DNA from: Clostridiales bacterium
GTDB taxonomy: Bacteria; Bacillota; Clostridia; Lachnospirales; Lachnospiraceae
Direction of reading: 5' to 3'
DNA length: 64,000 nucleotides
NCBI GenBank assembly: GCA_029010495.1
Contig: JAQXKO010000012.1
Span: 73,067-137,066 of the forward strand
Below are positions 25,499-34,871 of the stretch, in pieces (within the stretch, counting starts at the first letter, position 1; every line of letters begins with the position of its first letter). Below the pieces are notes generated by a model. That model was not told the origin of the DNA. It ran no database searches and worked only from the letters and a program-made list of their open reading frames with translations. The translations under genes were made by a program, and so were the position numbers.

Positions 25499-27057
25499 GT
25501 AAAGTAATTGTAATCGGAGCCGGTCCTGCGGGACTGACTGCCGCCTATGAGTTATTAAACCGCGGCAGTGGCTATGATGTAGTCATTCTTGAAGAAAGCG
25601 ATATGTTCGGAGGTATTTCCAAAACAGTTGTCCATAACGGTAACAGAATGGATATGGGCGGTCACCGTTTCTTCTCGAAAATACCTGAGGTTAATGAATG
25701 GTGGGATAAAATGCTTCCGATGCAGGGAAGTCCTGCTAAGGATGATTTAATACTTAACAGGAATGTTTCTGTTGTAAAGGGAGGACCGAATCCGGAGACG
25801 GAAAATGAGGTAATGCTTTCAAGGCACAGGGTTTCCAGAATCTTTTTCGATAATAAATTTTATGATTATCCTATTTCGTTAAAGCTTGAAACATTTAAAA
25901 ATATGGGCTTTTTTACAACGATAAAAGTCGGTGTCAGCTATATGAAGGCGCTAATTTTTAAAAAGCCTGAGACTAATCTCGAAAATTTTTATATTAACAG
26001 GTTTGGCAAGGTATTATATTCAATGTTTTTTGAGTATTATACGGAAAATCTCTGGGGAAGACATCCGAGTGAAATAGATGCTTCATGGGGCAACCAGCGA
26101 GTTAAGGGTCTGTCTATAGTGGCAGTCATTAAAGATGTTTTCGGCAAAATTTTTAAGAAAAATAATCGTAAGATTGAAACATCGCTTATTGAGACATTCA
26201 GATATCCCAAGCTCGGTCCGGGACAGTTGTGGGAGGTTACTGCAGAAAAAATTGCGGCAATGGGCGGCACAATTATTAAAAATGCAAAGGTCACCGGTGT
26301 TGTTAAGGGAGAGGATAATCTGATAAAAGCCGTAATATATGAAAAGGACGGTCAGCAGATAAGAATTGACGGTGATATCGTTATTTCATCAATGCCTGTC
26401 AAAGACCTTGTGTGCGGCATGAATGATGTTCCGGATGATATTTCTCGTATTGCAGAAGGACTGCCTTATCGTGATTATATGACATTGGGTGTGCTTGTAA
26501 ATAAACTCAATCTTAAAAATATGACAAATCTTAAAACTGTCGGAAATATTGTCCCCGACTGCTGGGTATATGTACAGGACAGAAGAGTTAAAATGGGCCG
26601 CTTCCAGATTTATAACAACTGGTCGCCTTATCTGGTAAAGGATATTGAAAATACGGTATGGCTCGGGCTTGAGTATTTTGTAAACGAAGGCGATAAGACA
26701 TGGAATATGAGTGAAGAAGAGTTCGCTGATCTTGCAATTAATGAAATGATCAGTATCGGTCTTATCAGCAGCAAAAATCAGGTTGCAGATTATCATATGG
26801 AAAAGATTAAAAAAGCATATCCTGCTTATTTTGACACATATAATGAGATAGACAGGCTTGTTGCCTATCTGTCTTCGATTGATAATCTGTACTGTGTAGG
26901 CAGAAACGGTCAGCACCGGTATAATAATATGGATCATTCAATGTGCACCTCCTTTGAGGCGGTTAATAATATTCTTTCCGGTAAAAAGGATAAATCCAAT
27001 ATCTGGAATGTTAACACCGAGAAGGAGTATCATGAAGAAAATAGTGGAAAAAAGTAA
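25495..27057 (+). CDS. NAD(P)/FAD-dependent oxidoreductase (protoporphyrinogen-oxidase/UDP-galactopyranose-mutase-like)
   Basis: 520 residues. The N-terminal dinucleotide fold [20 protein letters not shown] is followed by [17 protein letters not shown], the GG motif of amine-oxidase/mutase-type flavoproteins. [13 protein letters not shown] and a C-terminal [17 protein letters not shown] complete the FAD site. It forms a coupled pair with the O-antigen-ligase-like gene (ATGA overlap), which suggests a role in making a surface sugar or lipid rather than haem, but the substrate cannot be read from sequence. Confidence 0.85.
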   Translation: MSKVIVIGAGPAGLTAAYELLNRGSGYDVVILEESDMFGGISKTVVHNGNRMDMGGHRFFSKIPEVNEWWDKMLPMQGSPAKDDLILNRNVSVVKGGPNPETENEVMLSRHRVSRIFFDNKFYDYPISLKLETFKNMGFFTTIKVGVSYMKALIFKKPETNLENFYINRFGKVLYSMFFEYYTENLWGRHPSEIDASWGNQRVKGLSIVAVIKDVFGKIFKKNNRKIETSLIETFRYPKLGPGQLWEVTAEKIAAMGGTIIKNAKVTGVVKGEDNLIKAVIYEKDGQQIRIDGDIVISSMPVKDLVCGMNDVPDDISRIAEGLPYRDYMTLGVLVNKLNLKNMTNLKTVGNIVPDCWVYVQDRRVKMGRFQIYNNWSPYLVKDIENTVWLGLEYFVNEGDKTWNMSEEEFADLAINEMISIGLISSKNQVADYHMEKIKKAYPAYFDTYNEIDRLVAYLSSIDNLYCVGRNGQHRYNNMDHSMCTSFEAVNNILSGKKDKSNIWNVNTEKEYHEENSGKK

Positions 27058-27066
27058 TAAAATCGG

Positions 27067-27095
27067 TTGACGAACACAAGAAGATGTGGTAGTAT
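27067..27095 (+). promoter_or_regulatory. promoter of the small membrane-protein gene
   Basis: TTGACG (27067-27072), a 17-bp spacer and TAGTAT (27090-27095), followed by AAAGGGAGG before ATG 27127. Confidence 0.55.
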
Positions 27096-27126
27096 ATTCG
27101 AGATATAATAAAGGGAGGGAAAAAGA

Positions 27127-27639
27127 ATGTCAAAAGGACTTAAAATAAATATTTTCAGAATATTAGTTTTAGCAGCCTTTTTGACCGGTTTATTTTATTT
27201 CCTGTGTTTTTGTTATTCCTCCGGTCTTGCAGAAAAAAATGCAGGAGATGAAGCTTTTATGAAGTCGGTTGCATTATATTCAGGTGTTTATTGGATTTAT
27301 CTTGTATGTACCGTGCTTGCTTTTGTAATGAATTTTATCTGCTTTAATTATTCAGGGAAGGTTGTTTCTGTTATCAGAACATTTTTCCTTGCTCTTTCAT
27401 TAATCGGTGTATCTCTTCCGGTAAAGGTTATGTCATTCTTCAGCAAAGCTTGCAGGATTGATTATGATGATACTGATGAAGTTGACGAAATTCTTGATAC
27501 ATTCGGCAATATTGACGTTATTTTGGGTGAAGAGCAGCTTATGTTTATTATTTGTTCATTTGCCGTTATTTTGTTTTTATTTGTTTTAGCAGTTACATCC
27601 GTTGCAGCACTTGTAAAAAATAATAGAAATAATAATTGA
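27127..27639 (+). CDS. hypothetical membrane protein (170 aa)
   Basis: It has four predicted hydrophobic segments, at about 8-28, 56-75, 79-100 and 136-160, and a charged loop between the third and fourth (DYDDTDEVDEIL). The ribosome binding site is AAAGGGAGG. No family is recognised. It has its own promoter and a strong terminator, so it is an independent unit between the surface-polysaccharide pair and carB. Confidence 0.8.
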   Translation: MSKGLKINIFRILVLAAFLTGLFYFLCFCYSSGLAEKNAGDEAFMKSVALYSGVYWIYLVCTVLAFVMNFICFNYSGKVVSVIRTFFLALSLIGVSLPVKVMSFFSKACRIDYDDTDEVDEILDTFGNIDVILGEEQLMFIICSFAVILFLFVLAVTSVAALVKNNRNNN

Positions 27640-27647
27640 TTTCAAAT

Positions 27648-27681
27648 TGACGACTCCATTTTATTGGAGTCGTTTTTTTGG
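27648..27681 (+). terminator. intrinsic terminator
   Basis: ACGACTCCA and TGGAGTCGT form a perfect 9-bp stem with a 6-nt loop, followed by seven T residues. Confidence 0.9.
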
Positions 27682-27710
27682 GAAGCTTAAGTATTGATAT
27701 TTTTTATTCC

Positions 27711-27756
27711 AAAACAGTAGACAAAAATACTGTTTTTGATTAAAATAATATATAAT
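27711..27756 (+). promoter_or_regulatory. carB promoter with a palindromic operator
   Basis: TATAAT (27751-27756) has no good -35. The expected -35 position falls in a perfect 9-bp inverted repeat, AAAACAGTA (27711-27719) and TACTGTTTT (27728-27736), with an 8-bp spacer. The symmetry and its overlap with the -35 suggest a dimeric regulator site. It has no PyrR-type leader and is too far from the start codon to be a translational hairpin. Confidence 0.6.
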
Positions 27757-27783
27757 TTTCAGTATGGGAATGGAGGACTTTTT

Positions 27784-30700
27784 ATGAAGAGAAATGACAT
27801 TCATAAGGTACTTATAATAGGTTCGGGTCCTATTATTATCGGACAGGCATGTGAGTTTGATTATTCCGGAACTCAGGCTTGCAAAGCACTTCGTAATCTC
27901 GGTTACCAGATCGTGCTTGTAAACTCTAACCCTGCAACTATCATGACAGACCCTGGTATTGCAGATGTTACATATGTTGAACCATTAAATGTAAATCGAT
28001 TGGAAATGATTATCGCAAAGGAAAGACCGGATGCCATTCTTCCAAACCTTGGCGGACAGTCAGGTCTTAATCTTTGTTCAGAGCTTGCTTCGGCAGGTAT
28101 TCTTGATAAATATAATGTAAAGGTTATCGGTGTTCAGGTTGACGCTATTGAGCGTGGTGAGGACCGTATTGAATTTAAAAAGACAATGAACCGTCTCGGC
28201 ATTGAAATGGCGAGAAGTGAAGTTGCTTATACTGTAGACGAGGCAGTAGAAATTGCTTCAAGACTTAACTATCCTGTAGTTCTTCGCCCTGCTTATACAA
28301 TGGGCGGAGCAGGCGGCGGTCTTGTATATAATGTTGACGAGTTAAGAACAGTATGTGCAAGAGGGCTTCAGGCGTCCCTGGTTGGACAGGTACTTGTAGA
28401 AGAGTCTATACTCGGATGGGAAGAGCTTGAGCTTGAGGTTGTTCGTGATTCAAAGAACAATATGATTACTGTCTGCTTCATTGAAAATATCGATCCTCTC
28501 GGTGTTCATACGGGTGACTCGTTCTGCTCAGCTCCTATGCTTACCATTTCAGAGGATGTTCAGAAGGAATTACAGCGTCAGGCATATAAGATTGTTGAAG
28601 AAGTACAGGTAATCGGCGGTACAAACGTACAGTTTGCACATGACCCTGTTTCAGGCAGAATTATTGTTATTGAAATAAATCCGAGAACATCACGTTCTTC
28701 GGCTCTTGCCAGCAAGGCAACCGGTTTCCCTATTGCTCTTGTATCAGCCATGCTTGCAAGCGGACTTACACTTGATGAGATTCCGTGCGGAAAGTATGGT
28801 ACTCTTGATAAATATGTTCCTGACGGTGAGTATGTGGTGCTTAAGTTTGCACGTTGGGCTTTTGAAAAGTTTAAGGGTGTAGAGGATAAGCTTGGTACTC
28901 AGATGCGTGCCGTAGGCGAGGTAATGAGTATCGGAAAGACATATAAAGAAGCATTCCAGAAGGCAATCAGAAGCCTTGAAATCGGTCGCTATGGTCTTGG
29001 ATTTGCAAAGAACTTTAATGAGCTTTCAAAGGATGAGCTTCTTAAGCTTCTTAAGAATCCTACAAGTGAAAGACAGTTCATTATGTATGAGGCTCTCCGC
29101 AAGGGCGCAACTGCTGATGAATTGTTTGAGCTTACAAAGATTAAGCATTACTTTATCAATCAGATGAAAGAGCTTGTAGAAGAGGAAGAGGAGCTTCTTA
29201 AGTTCAAGGGTAGTGTTCCTTCAAACGAATGCTTAAAGCAGGCAAAGCTTGACGGATTTTCCGATAAGTATCTTTCAAAGATTCTTGATGTCCCTGAGGA
29301 AGATATCAGAAATGCGCGAACCGCAATCGGCGTTGTTGAAGAGTGGGAAGGCGTACATGTAAGCGGAACACAGGATAGTGCATATTATTATTCATCATAT
29401 CATATTACAAAGCCAAGCGCTGTGAGCGACAATAAGAATAAGATTATGATTCTCGGCGGCGGTCCAAACAGAATCGGCCAGGGTATCGAATTTGACTACT
29501 GTTGTGTTCATTGTGCAAAGGCTCTTAAAGAACAGGGCTTTGAAACAATTATCGTAAACTGTAATCCTGAGACTGTATCAACTGATTACGATACATCAGA
29601 TAAGCTTTACTTTGAACCGCTCACACTTGAGGATGTACTCAGTATATATGCCAAGGAGAAGCCGCTCGGTGTTATTGCACAGTTTGGCGGTCAGACACCG
29701 TTAAATCTCTCTGCAGAGCTTCAGAAGTATGGTGTAAGAATTTTAGGTACCACACCTGAGGTTATTGATATGGCTGAGGACAGAGATATCTTCCGTGCCA
29801 TGATGGACAAGCTTGGAATTCCTATGCCTGAGGCAGGAATGGCTGTAAATGTCGAGGAAGCACTTGCAATTGCCGATAAGATTGGCTATCCGGTTATGGT
29901 AAGGCCTTCATACGTTCTTGGCGGACGCGGAATGGAAGTAGTATATGACCCTGAAAATCTCAAGATTTATATGGAAGCGGCTGAGGGCGTTACACCTGAC
30001 AGACCTATACTGATTGACCGTTTTCTCCGTCATGCCATGGAATGCGAGGCTGATGCAATTTCGGATGGTACTCAAGCTTATGTACCGGCAGTAATGGAGC
30101 ATATTGAGCTTGCAGGTGTTCATTCAGGTGATTCTGCATGCATTATTCCATCAAAGAATATTTCAGAGGATAATCTTAAGACAATTAAGGAATATACAAA
30201 GAAGATTGCTGTTGAAATGAATGTACGCGGTCTTATGAATATGCAGTATGCAATTGAAGACGGAAAGGTATATGTGCTTGAGGCAAATCCGAGAGCGTCA
30301 CGTACTGTTCCATTGGTATCAAAGGTATGCGATACTGCCATGGTACCTCTTGCAACTAAGATTATTACAAGTGAATTTACAGGCGAGCCATCACCTATTG
30401 CGAACCTTCAGGAGAAGCAGATTCCTCATTTCGGTGTTAAGGAGGCTGTATTCCCATTTAATATGTTCCCTGAGGTTGATCCCGTACTCGGACCTGAAAT
30501 GCGTTCGACAGGTGAGGTTTTGGGACTTGCTTCAACTGTTGGTGAAGCATATTATAAGGCACAGGAGGGCACACAGGTTAAGCTTCCTCTTTCCGGAAGA
30601 GTACTTATCAGTGTATCAAACCGCGATAAGAGAGATCTTATTGAGGTTGCCAAAAAGTTCCACGAAGCCGGATTTGAAATTTTGGCAACACATCATACAT

Positions 30701-30999
30701 ATGAAGCAATTGTGGAAGCCGGAATTCCTGCAACAAGAGTATTCAAAAAGTCTGAGGGCAGACCGGATGTATATGATAGAATAACAAATGGTGACGTAAA
30801 TATTGTCGTTAATACACCGAAGGGCGATGAAGAAGGTCCGGATGACAGCTATGTACGTAAAGCCTGCATCAAAAAGCGTATATCTTACATCACTACCATG
30901 GCAGCCGCAATTGCCAGCGCCGAGGGTATCCTTACCATGCAGAAGTCCGGGGATGGAGAAGTTCATTCATTACAGGAAATTCATAAAAATATTAAATAA
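27784..30999 (+). CDS. carB: carbamoyl-phosphate synthase large subunit
   Basis: It makes carbamoyl phosphate for pyrimidines and arginine. 1071 residues with two homologous ATP-grasp halves: KVLIIGSGPIIIGQACEFDYSG and ILPNLGGQSGLNL in the first, IMILGGGPNRIGQGIEFDY and VIAQFGGQTPLNL in the second, then an MGS-like allosteric domain at the C-terminus (LISVSNRDKRDLIEVAKKF). The start is ATG 27784 behind TGGAGG. The small subunit gene carA is not adjacent, unlike in most Clostridia, so it must be elsewhere. Confidence 0.97.
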   Translation: MKRNDIHKVLIIGSGPIIIGQACEFDYSGTQACKALRNLGYQIVLVNSNPATIMTDPGIADVTYVEPLNVNRLEMIIAKERPDAILPNLGGQSGLNLCSELASAGILDKYNVKVIGVQVDAIERGEDRIEFKKTMNRLGIEMARSEVAYTVDEAVEIASRLNYPVVLRPAYTMGGAGGGLVYNVDELRTVCARGLQASLVGQVLVEESILGWEELELEVVRDSKNNMITVCFIENIDPLGVHTGDSFCSAPMLTISEDVQKELQRQAYKIVEEVQVIGGTNVQFAHDPVSGRIIVIEINPRTSRSSALASKATGFPIALVSAMLASGLTLDEIPCGKYGTLDKYVPDGEYVVLKFARWAFEKFKGVEDKLGTQMRAVGEVMSIGKTYKEAFQKAIRSLEIGRYGLGFAKNFNELSKDELLKLLKNPTSERQFIMYEALRKGATADELFELTKIKHYFINQMKELVEEEEELLKFKGSVPSNECLKQAKLDGFSDKYLSKILDVPEEDIRNARTAIGVVEEWEGVHVSGTQDSAYYYSSYHITKPSAVSDNKNKIMILGGGPNRIGQGIEFDYCCVHCAKALKEQGFETIIVNCNPETVSTDYDTSDKLYFEPLTLEDVLSIYAKEKPLGVIAQFGGQTPLNLSAELQKYGVRILGTTPEVIDMAEDRDIFRAMMDKLGIPMPEAGMAVNVEEALAIADKIGYPVMVRPSYVLGGRGMEVVYDPENLKIYMEAAEGVTPDRPILIDRFLRHAMECEADAISDGTQAYVPAVMEHIELAGVHSGDSACIIPSKNISEDNLKTIKEYTKKIAVEMNVRGLMNMQYAIEDGKVYVLEANPRASRTVPLVSKVCDTAMVPLATKIITSEFTGEPSPIANLQEKQIPHFGVKEAVFPFNMFPEVDPVLGPEMRSTGEVLGLASTVGEAYYKAQEGTQVKLPLSGRVLISVSNRDKRDLIEVAKKFHEAGFEILATHHTYEAIVEAGIPATRVFKKSEGRPDVYDRITNGDVNIVVNTPKGDEEGPDDSYVRKACIKKRISYITTMAAAIASAEGILTMQKSGDGEVHSLQEIHKNIK

Positions 31000-31030
31000 T
31001 CATTCTGATGACTTTTATATGATTATAAGG

Positions 31031-31062
31031 TCGGACATATGAAAATATGTCCGATTTTTATT
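31031..31062 (+). terminator. intrinsic terminator after carB
   Basis: TCGGACATAT and ATATGTCCGA form a perfect 10-bp stem around GAAA, followed by TTTTTATTT. Confidence 0.9.
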
Positions 31063-31072
31063 TATATTTATG

Positions 31073-31102
31073 TTGACAAATATACTGATTTTTCGATAAA
31101 AT
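31073..31102 (+). promoter_or_regulatory. promoter of the purine permease gene
   Basis: TTGACA (31073-31078), an 18-bp spacer and TAAAAT (31097-31102). A small GCACT-AG-AGTGC palindrome (31121-31132) lies just before the Shine-Dalgarno (GGAGGAGG). No purine riboswitch core was found in the 45-nt leader. Confidence 0.65.
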
Positions 31103-31145
31103 AAAGACATATTTTTTTATGCACTAGAGTGCAGGAGGAGGTTAT

Positions 31146-32573
31146 ATGGATAAGCTTTTCAAGCTTAAGCAAAACGGCACAACAGTGAAAACTGAAATTA
31201 TTGCCGGCTTAACTACATTCATGACAATGGCATATATTATTGCCCTGAATCCCAACCTTTTAACAGGCTTCGGAAGTCAGGGTGGTCCTGAGTTATGGAA
31301 TGGTGTATTTCTTGCAACCTGTATTGCATCATTTATTGGTATGGTGGCAATGGCCTTTCTTGCCAATAAACCGTTTGCAATGGCACCGGGCATGGGTCTT
31401 AACAGCTTCTTCGCAGTAGTTGTCGGAAACATCGTCGGTATTACAGGTTTAAGCTATCTGGAATCATTCCAGGCAGCTCTTTGTATCATTTTAATTGAAG
31501 GTATCATCTTTATTATTCTGTCTGTTCTTAATATCAGAGAGAAAATAGTTGATGCAATTCCGCTTGGTGTACGTCTCGGTATAGCACCTGCTATCGGTCT
31601 TATGCTTCTTAACATCGGATTTGGCTCAAATGCCGGTATTTATTCTGACAAGGGCGGACCTTTCTTCGTAATGAGAGATTTCTTCGGTGCACTTACACCC
31701 GGCGTAGCAAAGGACAGTATGGGCTCCGGATACGGCGCAATGGTACTTACTACTGTTACAATGTTTGTGGGCTTATTTGTTATTATTGTACTTGCTCATT
31801 ATGGAGTAAAGGCTGCTGTAATTCTCGGTATGCTTGTTGCTTCTGTAGTTAACTGGGCAGGACAGTTTATTTTCTTTGATACAAATCCTTTTGAAGGCTT
31901 AAAGAATGCATCCTTTGTACCTGCATTTGGAGATATGGCAAAGACAACTCTTTTCAAATTTAATTTTGACGGATTTTTAAAGATTGGCGTATTTACAGCC
32001 GTTACACTTATTATCACTTTCTGTATCATCGATATGTTTGATACTATCGGCACATTAGTAGGTACTGCTTCAAGAGCAGGCATGACTGATGAAAACGGTA
32101 ATATGCCAAAAATGAAGGAAGCGCTTCTTTCTGATGCTATCGGTACCGTTACAGGTTCCCTTACGGGTACTTCAACAGTAACTACATTCGTTGAATCTGC
32201 ATCAGGTGTTGAAGCAGGCGGTCGTACGGGACTTACAGCACTTACAACAGGTGTTATGTTCCTTGCATGTATGTTTATTGCTCCTATTGCAGCAATCATT
32301 CCTGCAGCTGCTACATCTTCTGCACTTATTTATGTAGGTATTCTTATGATTTCCGGTCTTTCTAAGATTGACTTTAATGATATGTTCCAGACAGTGCCGG
32401 TTGCATTAATGCTTCTTGCAATGCCAATTTCAGGTTCTATCGGACATGGTATCGGTCTTGCACTTATTACTTACACAATTATGAAGGTATTTACAGGCAA
32501 GGCAAAGGATGTATCTGTACTTACCTATATCATCAGCCTTTTGTTCCTTGTAAAGTTTTTCCTTATAGTATAG
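31146..32573 (+). CDS. NCS2-family purine permease (AzgA-like)
   Basis: A 475-residue polytopic transporter for adenine, guanine or hypoxanthine, H+-coupled in the family. Motifs are TEIIAGLTTFMTMAYIIALNP at the N-terminus, FAMAPGMGLNSFFA, and the later MFDTIGTLVGTASRAGM and GTSTVTTFVESASGVEAGGRTGL segments, which are diagnostic of the AzgA-type branch. About 13 hydrophobic segments are present. The gene is a single unit with its own promoter. Exact purine specificity cannot be read from sequence. Confidence 0.92.
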   Translation: MDKLFKLKQNGTTVKTEIIAGLTTFMTMAYIIALNPNLLTGFGSQGGPELWNGVFLATCIASFIGMVAMAFLANKPFAMAPGMGLNSFFAVVVGNIVGITGLSYLESFQAALCIILIEGIIFIILSVLNIREKIVDAIPLGVRLGIAPAIGLMLLNIGFGSNAGIYSDKGGPFFVMRDFFGALTPGVAKDSMGSGYGAMVLTTVTMFVGLFVIIVLAHYGVKAAVILGMLVASVVNWAGQFIFFDTNPFEGLKNASFVPAFGDMAKTTLFKFNFDGFLKIGVFTAVTLIITFCIIDMFDTIGTLVGTASRAGMTDENGNMPKMKEALLSDAIGTVTGSLTGTSTVTTFVESASGVEAGGRTGLTALTTGVMFLACMFIAPIAAIIPAAATSSALIYVGILMISGLSKIDFNDMFQTVPVALMLLAMPISGSIGHGIGLALITYTIMKVFTGKAKDVSVLTYIISLLFLVKFFLIV

Positions 32574-32725
32574 GAGTACACAACAGGTGAGCATTAGTTT
32601 GATTTCGTTATTATTTTATTTTTTTAAAATGTTCTTTATTTTTTAGGGTGAGCGGAGAATTATTATTTAATGATTTTTCCTTATAGGTGTATTAATAATT
32701 ATCATCACCCGTGATTGGAGAAAAA

Positions 32726-33418
32726 ATGAATATAGCTGAGTGGCTGTTTGATAATCAGGATTTGGAATATCAGAAGTTTCAGTCTAAGCTGATACCAAAC
32801 ATTCCTCCTGAGAACATAATAGGCATCAGAACTCCGATTTTAAGAAATTTTGCAAAGCAAATAAAGAATACAGATGAGGCAGAGCATTTTATTGGTGTTC
32901 TGCCTCATAAATATTATGATGAATATAATCTTCATTGTTTGCTTATTTCCGGAATTAAGGATTATGATGCGGCAGTAAAAGAGGTGGACAGGTTGTTGCC
33001 TTATATTGATAATTGGGCAACCTGCGATATGTTTTCACCTGTGATATTTAAGAAAAATACAGACAAATTACTTTTTAAAATTAATGAGTGGATAAAGTCT
33101 GACAGAACATATACAGTGAGATTTGCAATAGGATGTCTTATGGCATATTATCTTGATGATAAGTTTGACGTGGAATATCCCGAAATGGTTGCAAACGTAA
33201 AATCGGAAGAATATTATATTAATATGATGATTGCATGGTATTTTGCTACTGCACTTGCAAAGCAGTATGATGCGGTCATAAGTTATATTGAAGAGGGCCG
33301 TCTCTCCGGGTGGATTCACAGGATGACCATAAGAAAGGCATGTGAAAGCTACAGGGTAAGTGACGAACGTAAGAAGTATTTAAAATCATTAAGAGACAGA
33401 GTGGAGCAGTATGAATAA
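32726..33418 (+). CDS. AlkD-like DNA alkylation repair protein
   Basis: 230 residues of HEAT-like helical repeats. GIRTPILRNFAKQIKN, DNWATCDMFSP, and TVRFAIGCLMAYYLDD are landmarks of the DNA alkylation repair (AlkD) family, which removes 3- and 7-alkylpurines. I start it at ATG 32726 behind TTGGAG. The frame upstream adds five residues without a site. It overlaps the next gene by 8 bp. Confidence 0.85.
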   Translation: MNIAEWLFDNQDLEYQKFQSKLIPNIPPENIIGIRTPILRNFAKQIKNTDEAEHFIGVLPHKYYDEYNLHCLLISGIKDYDAAVKEVDRLLPYIDNWATCDMFSPVIFKKNTDKLLFKINEWIKSDRTYTVRFAIGCLMAYYLDDKFDVEYPEMVANVKSEEYYINMMIAWYFATALAKQYDAVISYIEEGRLSGWIHRMTIRKACESYRVSDERKKYLKSLRDRVEQYE

Positions 33419-34247
33419 ATTACATTATAAAGCTGTCATTTTTGATATGGACGGTGTGATTTTTGATTCTGAAAAAAAGGTTATTGAGTGTTGGGAGGAT
33501 ACCGCGAAGCAGTATAATATTCCCGATATAAAGGAAACGGCCTGCAAATGTCTTGGTATTAATGCAACTGTTACAAAACAGATATTCAGGGAAGTGTACG
33601 GTCAGGATTTTGATTATGATTATTATAAAAGCATTATGAGAAATTTATTCTATGAGCGCTACGGTAACGGAAGGCTGCCGTTAAAACCCGGTATAAGAGA
33701 ATTGTTAAAATATCTTAAGACACTCGGCATAAAAATCGCGGTTGCATCTTCTACAAGAGTAGAAATGGTAAGTAAAGAGCTTACTGATGCAAAGCTTGCA
33801 GAATATTTTGATGTTATTATCGGCGGTGATATGGTTGAAAGGTCAAAGCCTGAACCTGACATTTTTTTAAAAGCCGTATCAGAGCTTGGTGCAAAACCGG
33901 AGGAATGCTTTGTGATAGAAGATTCCTATAACGGAATAAGAGCCACCTATAATGCCGGAATAAAGGGTATAATGGTTCCTGATCTTATCGGACCTGATGA
34001 AGAGATGAGGAATAAGAGTTTTATCATTCTTGACAGCCTTACCGAAGTCAAAAGTTATCTGGATTCTGTTTATATTTATCCTCATATGTGCCGATGCTGT
34101 AAAAGAGATATAATAAATAACCCCTTTGATATATGTAATTATTGCGGCTGGGAGGATGATATTGTTCAAAATGAAAACGAGGATTTTTCCGGGGGCGCTA
34201 ATAAATTATCACTAAGAGAATATAAGAAGAATTTTATATCGCAATAA
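33411..34247 (+). CDS. HAD-family phosphatase fused to a C-terminal CPCC zinc domain
   Basis: Residues 1-215 form a beta-phosphoglucomutase-like HAD hydrolase: FDMDGVIFDSE with the nucleophile aspartate, VASSTRVEMVSK, SKPEPDIFLKAV and FVIEDSYNGI. Residues from about 222 form a second small domain, PHMCRCCKRDIINNPFDICNYCGWEDD, ending in GGANKLSLREYKKNF. This is a CPCC-type cysteine-rich domain with two Cys pairs likely to bind zinc. Both domains exist as separate proteins, and the fusion is unusual. Its start overlaps the AlkD-like gene by 8 bp. Confidence 0.87.
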   Translation: MNKLHYKAVIFDMDGVIFDSEKKVIECWEDTAKQYNIPDIKETACKCLGINATVTKQIFREVYGQDFDYDYYKSIMRNLFYERYGNGRLPLKPGIRELLKYLKTLGIKIAVASSTRVEMVSKELTDAKLAEYFDVIIGGDMVERSKPEPDIFLKAVSELGAKPEECFVIEDSYNGIRATYNAGIKGIMVPDLIGPDEEMRNKSFIILDSLTEVKSYLDSVYIYPHMCRCCKRDIINNPFDICNYCGWEDDIVQNENEDFSGGANKLSLREYKKNFISQ

Positions 34248-34427
34248 ATATATATACTGTTAAAAATTTATTAAAATATGCAAATATTATTTTAAAAAGT
34301 AAAAGTCTTGTGTTATAATAAAATTTGATTATGGTTATATTTGCATTATGATGTATTGATTAAAAACGATATCTGATGTTTCAAAATATTTTATTTATCA
34401 TATGTCGGAATTTTTGCGGGGTATCTA

Positions 34428-34850
34428 ATGATTGATTGTGAAAAAGTAAAACTGATGACAAAATGTGCCATTTATGAATCACATGAAGGAAATTCGGACA
34501 TTGAAGGTTCAAAATATCGAAAGAGCGATTATATAGGACTTGCTGTCATCAGAAATATTGCGGCATCGGCTGTTGGTTATCTGCTGCTTATCGGAATACT
34601 GTTCTTATATAACATGGATATGCTTGTTAAGATAGCATTTACTTCTCTGATAAAAAAATATTTTATATTATTGACGGGAATATATTTCGGAATCGTTCTG
34701 ATAATAATTGCATGCACATATTATCTCTCGTCGAGAGAATATAATAAGTCACGTAAGAGGCTTTCAAAATACGTAAGGATGCTTAAACAGATTAATAAAA
34801 TGACTATTAAGGGCGAAGCTGTGGATTATATTGATAAAACTGCGGAATAG
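34428..34850 (+). CDS. hypothetical membrane protein (140 aa)
   Basis: Two hydrophobic segments (about 38-58 and 80-103) between charged ends. ATG 34428 has only a weak upstream site (GCGGGG). A TTATAATA -10-like box lies about 115 bp upstream (34313-34320). It is followed after 21 bp by another membrane-protein gene and then by cdaA, so it may belong to the envelope/c-di-AMP cluster. No family recognised. Confidence 0.7.
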   Translation: MIDCEKVKLMTKCAIYESHEGNSDIEGSKYRKSDYIGLAVIRNIAASAVGYLLLIGILFLYNMDMLVKIAFTSLIKKYFILLTGIYFGIVLIIIACTYYLSSREYNKSRKRLSKYVRMLKQINKMTIKGEAVDYIDKTAE

Positions 34851-34871
34851 TCTATCGGAAAGGCATTATTT

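Noticed and set aside
31000-31145. purine riboswitch before the NCS2 permease
   Set aside because: The leader after the promoter is about 45 nt and lacks the purine aptamer's conserved loops.
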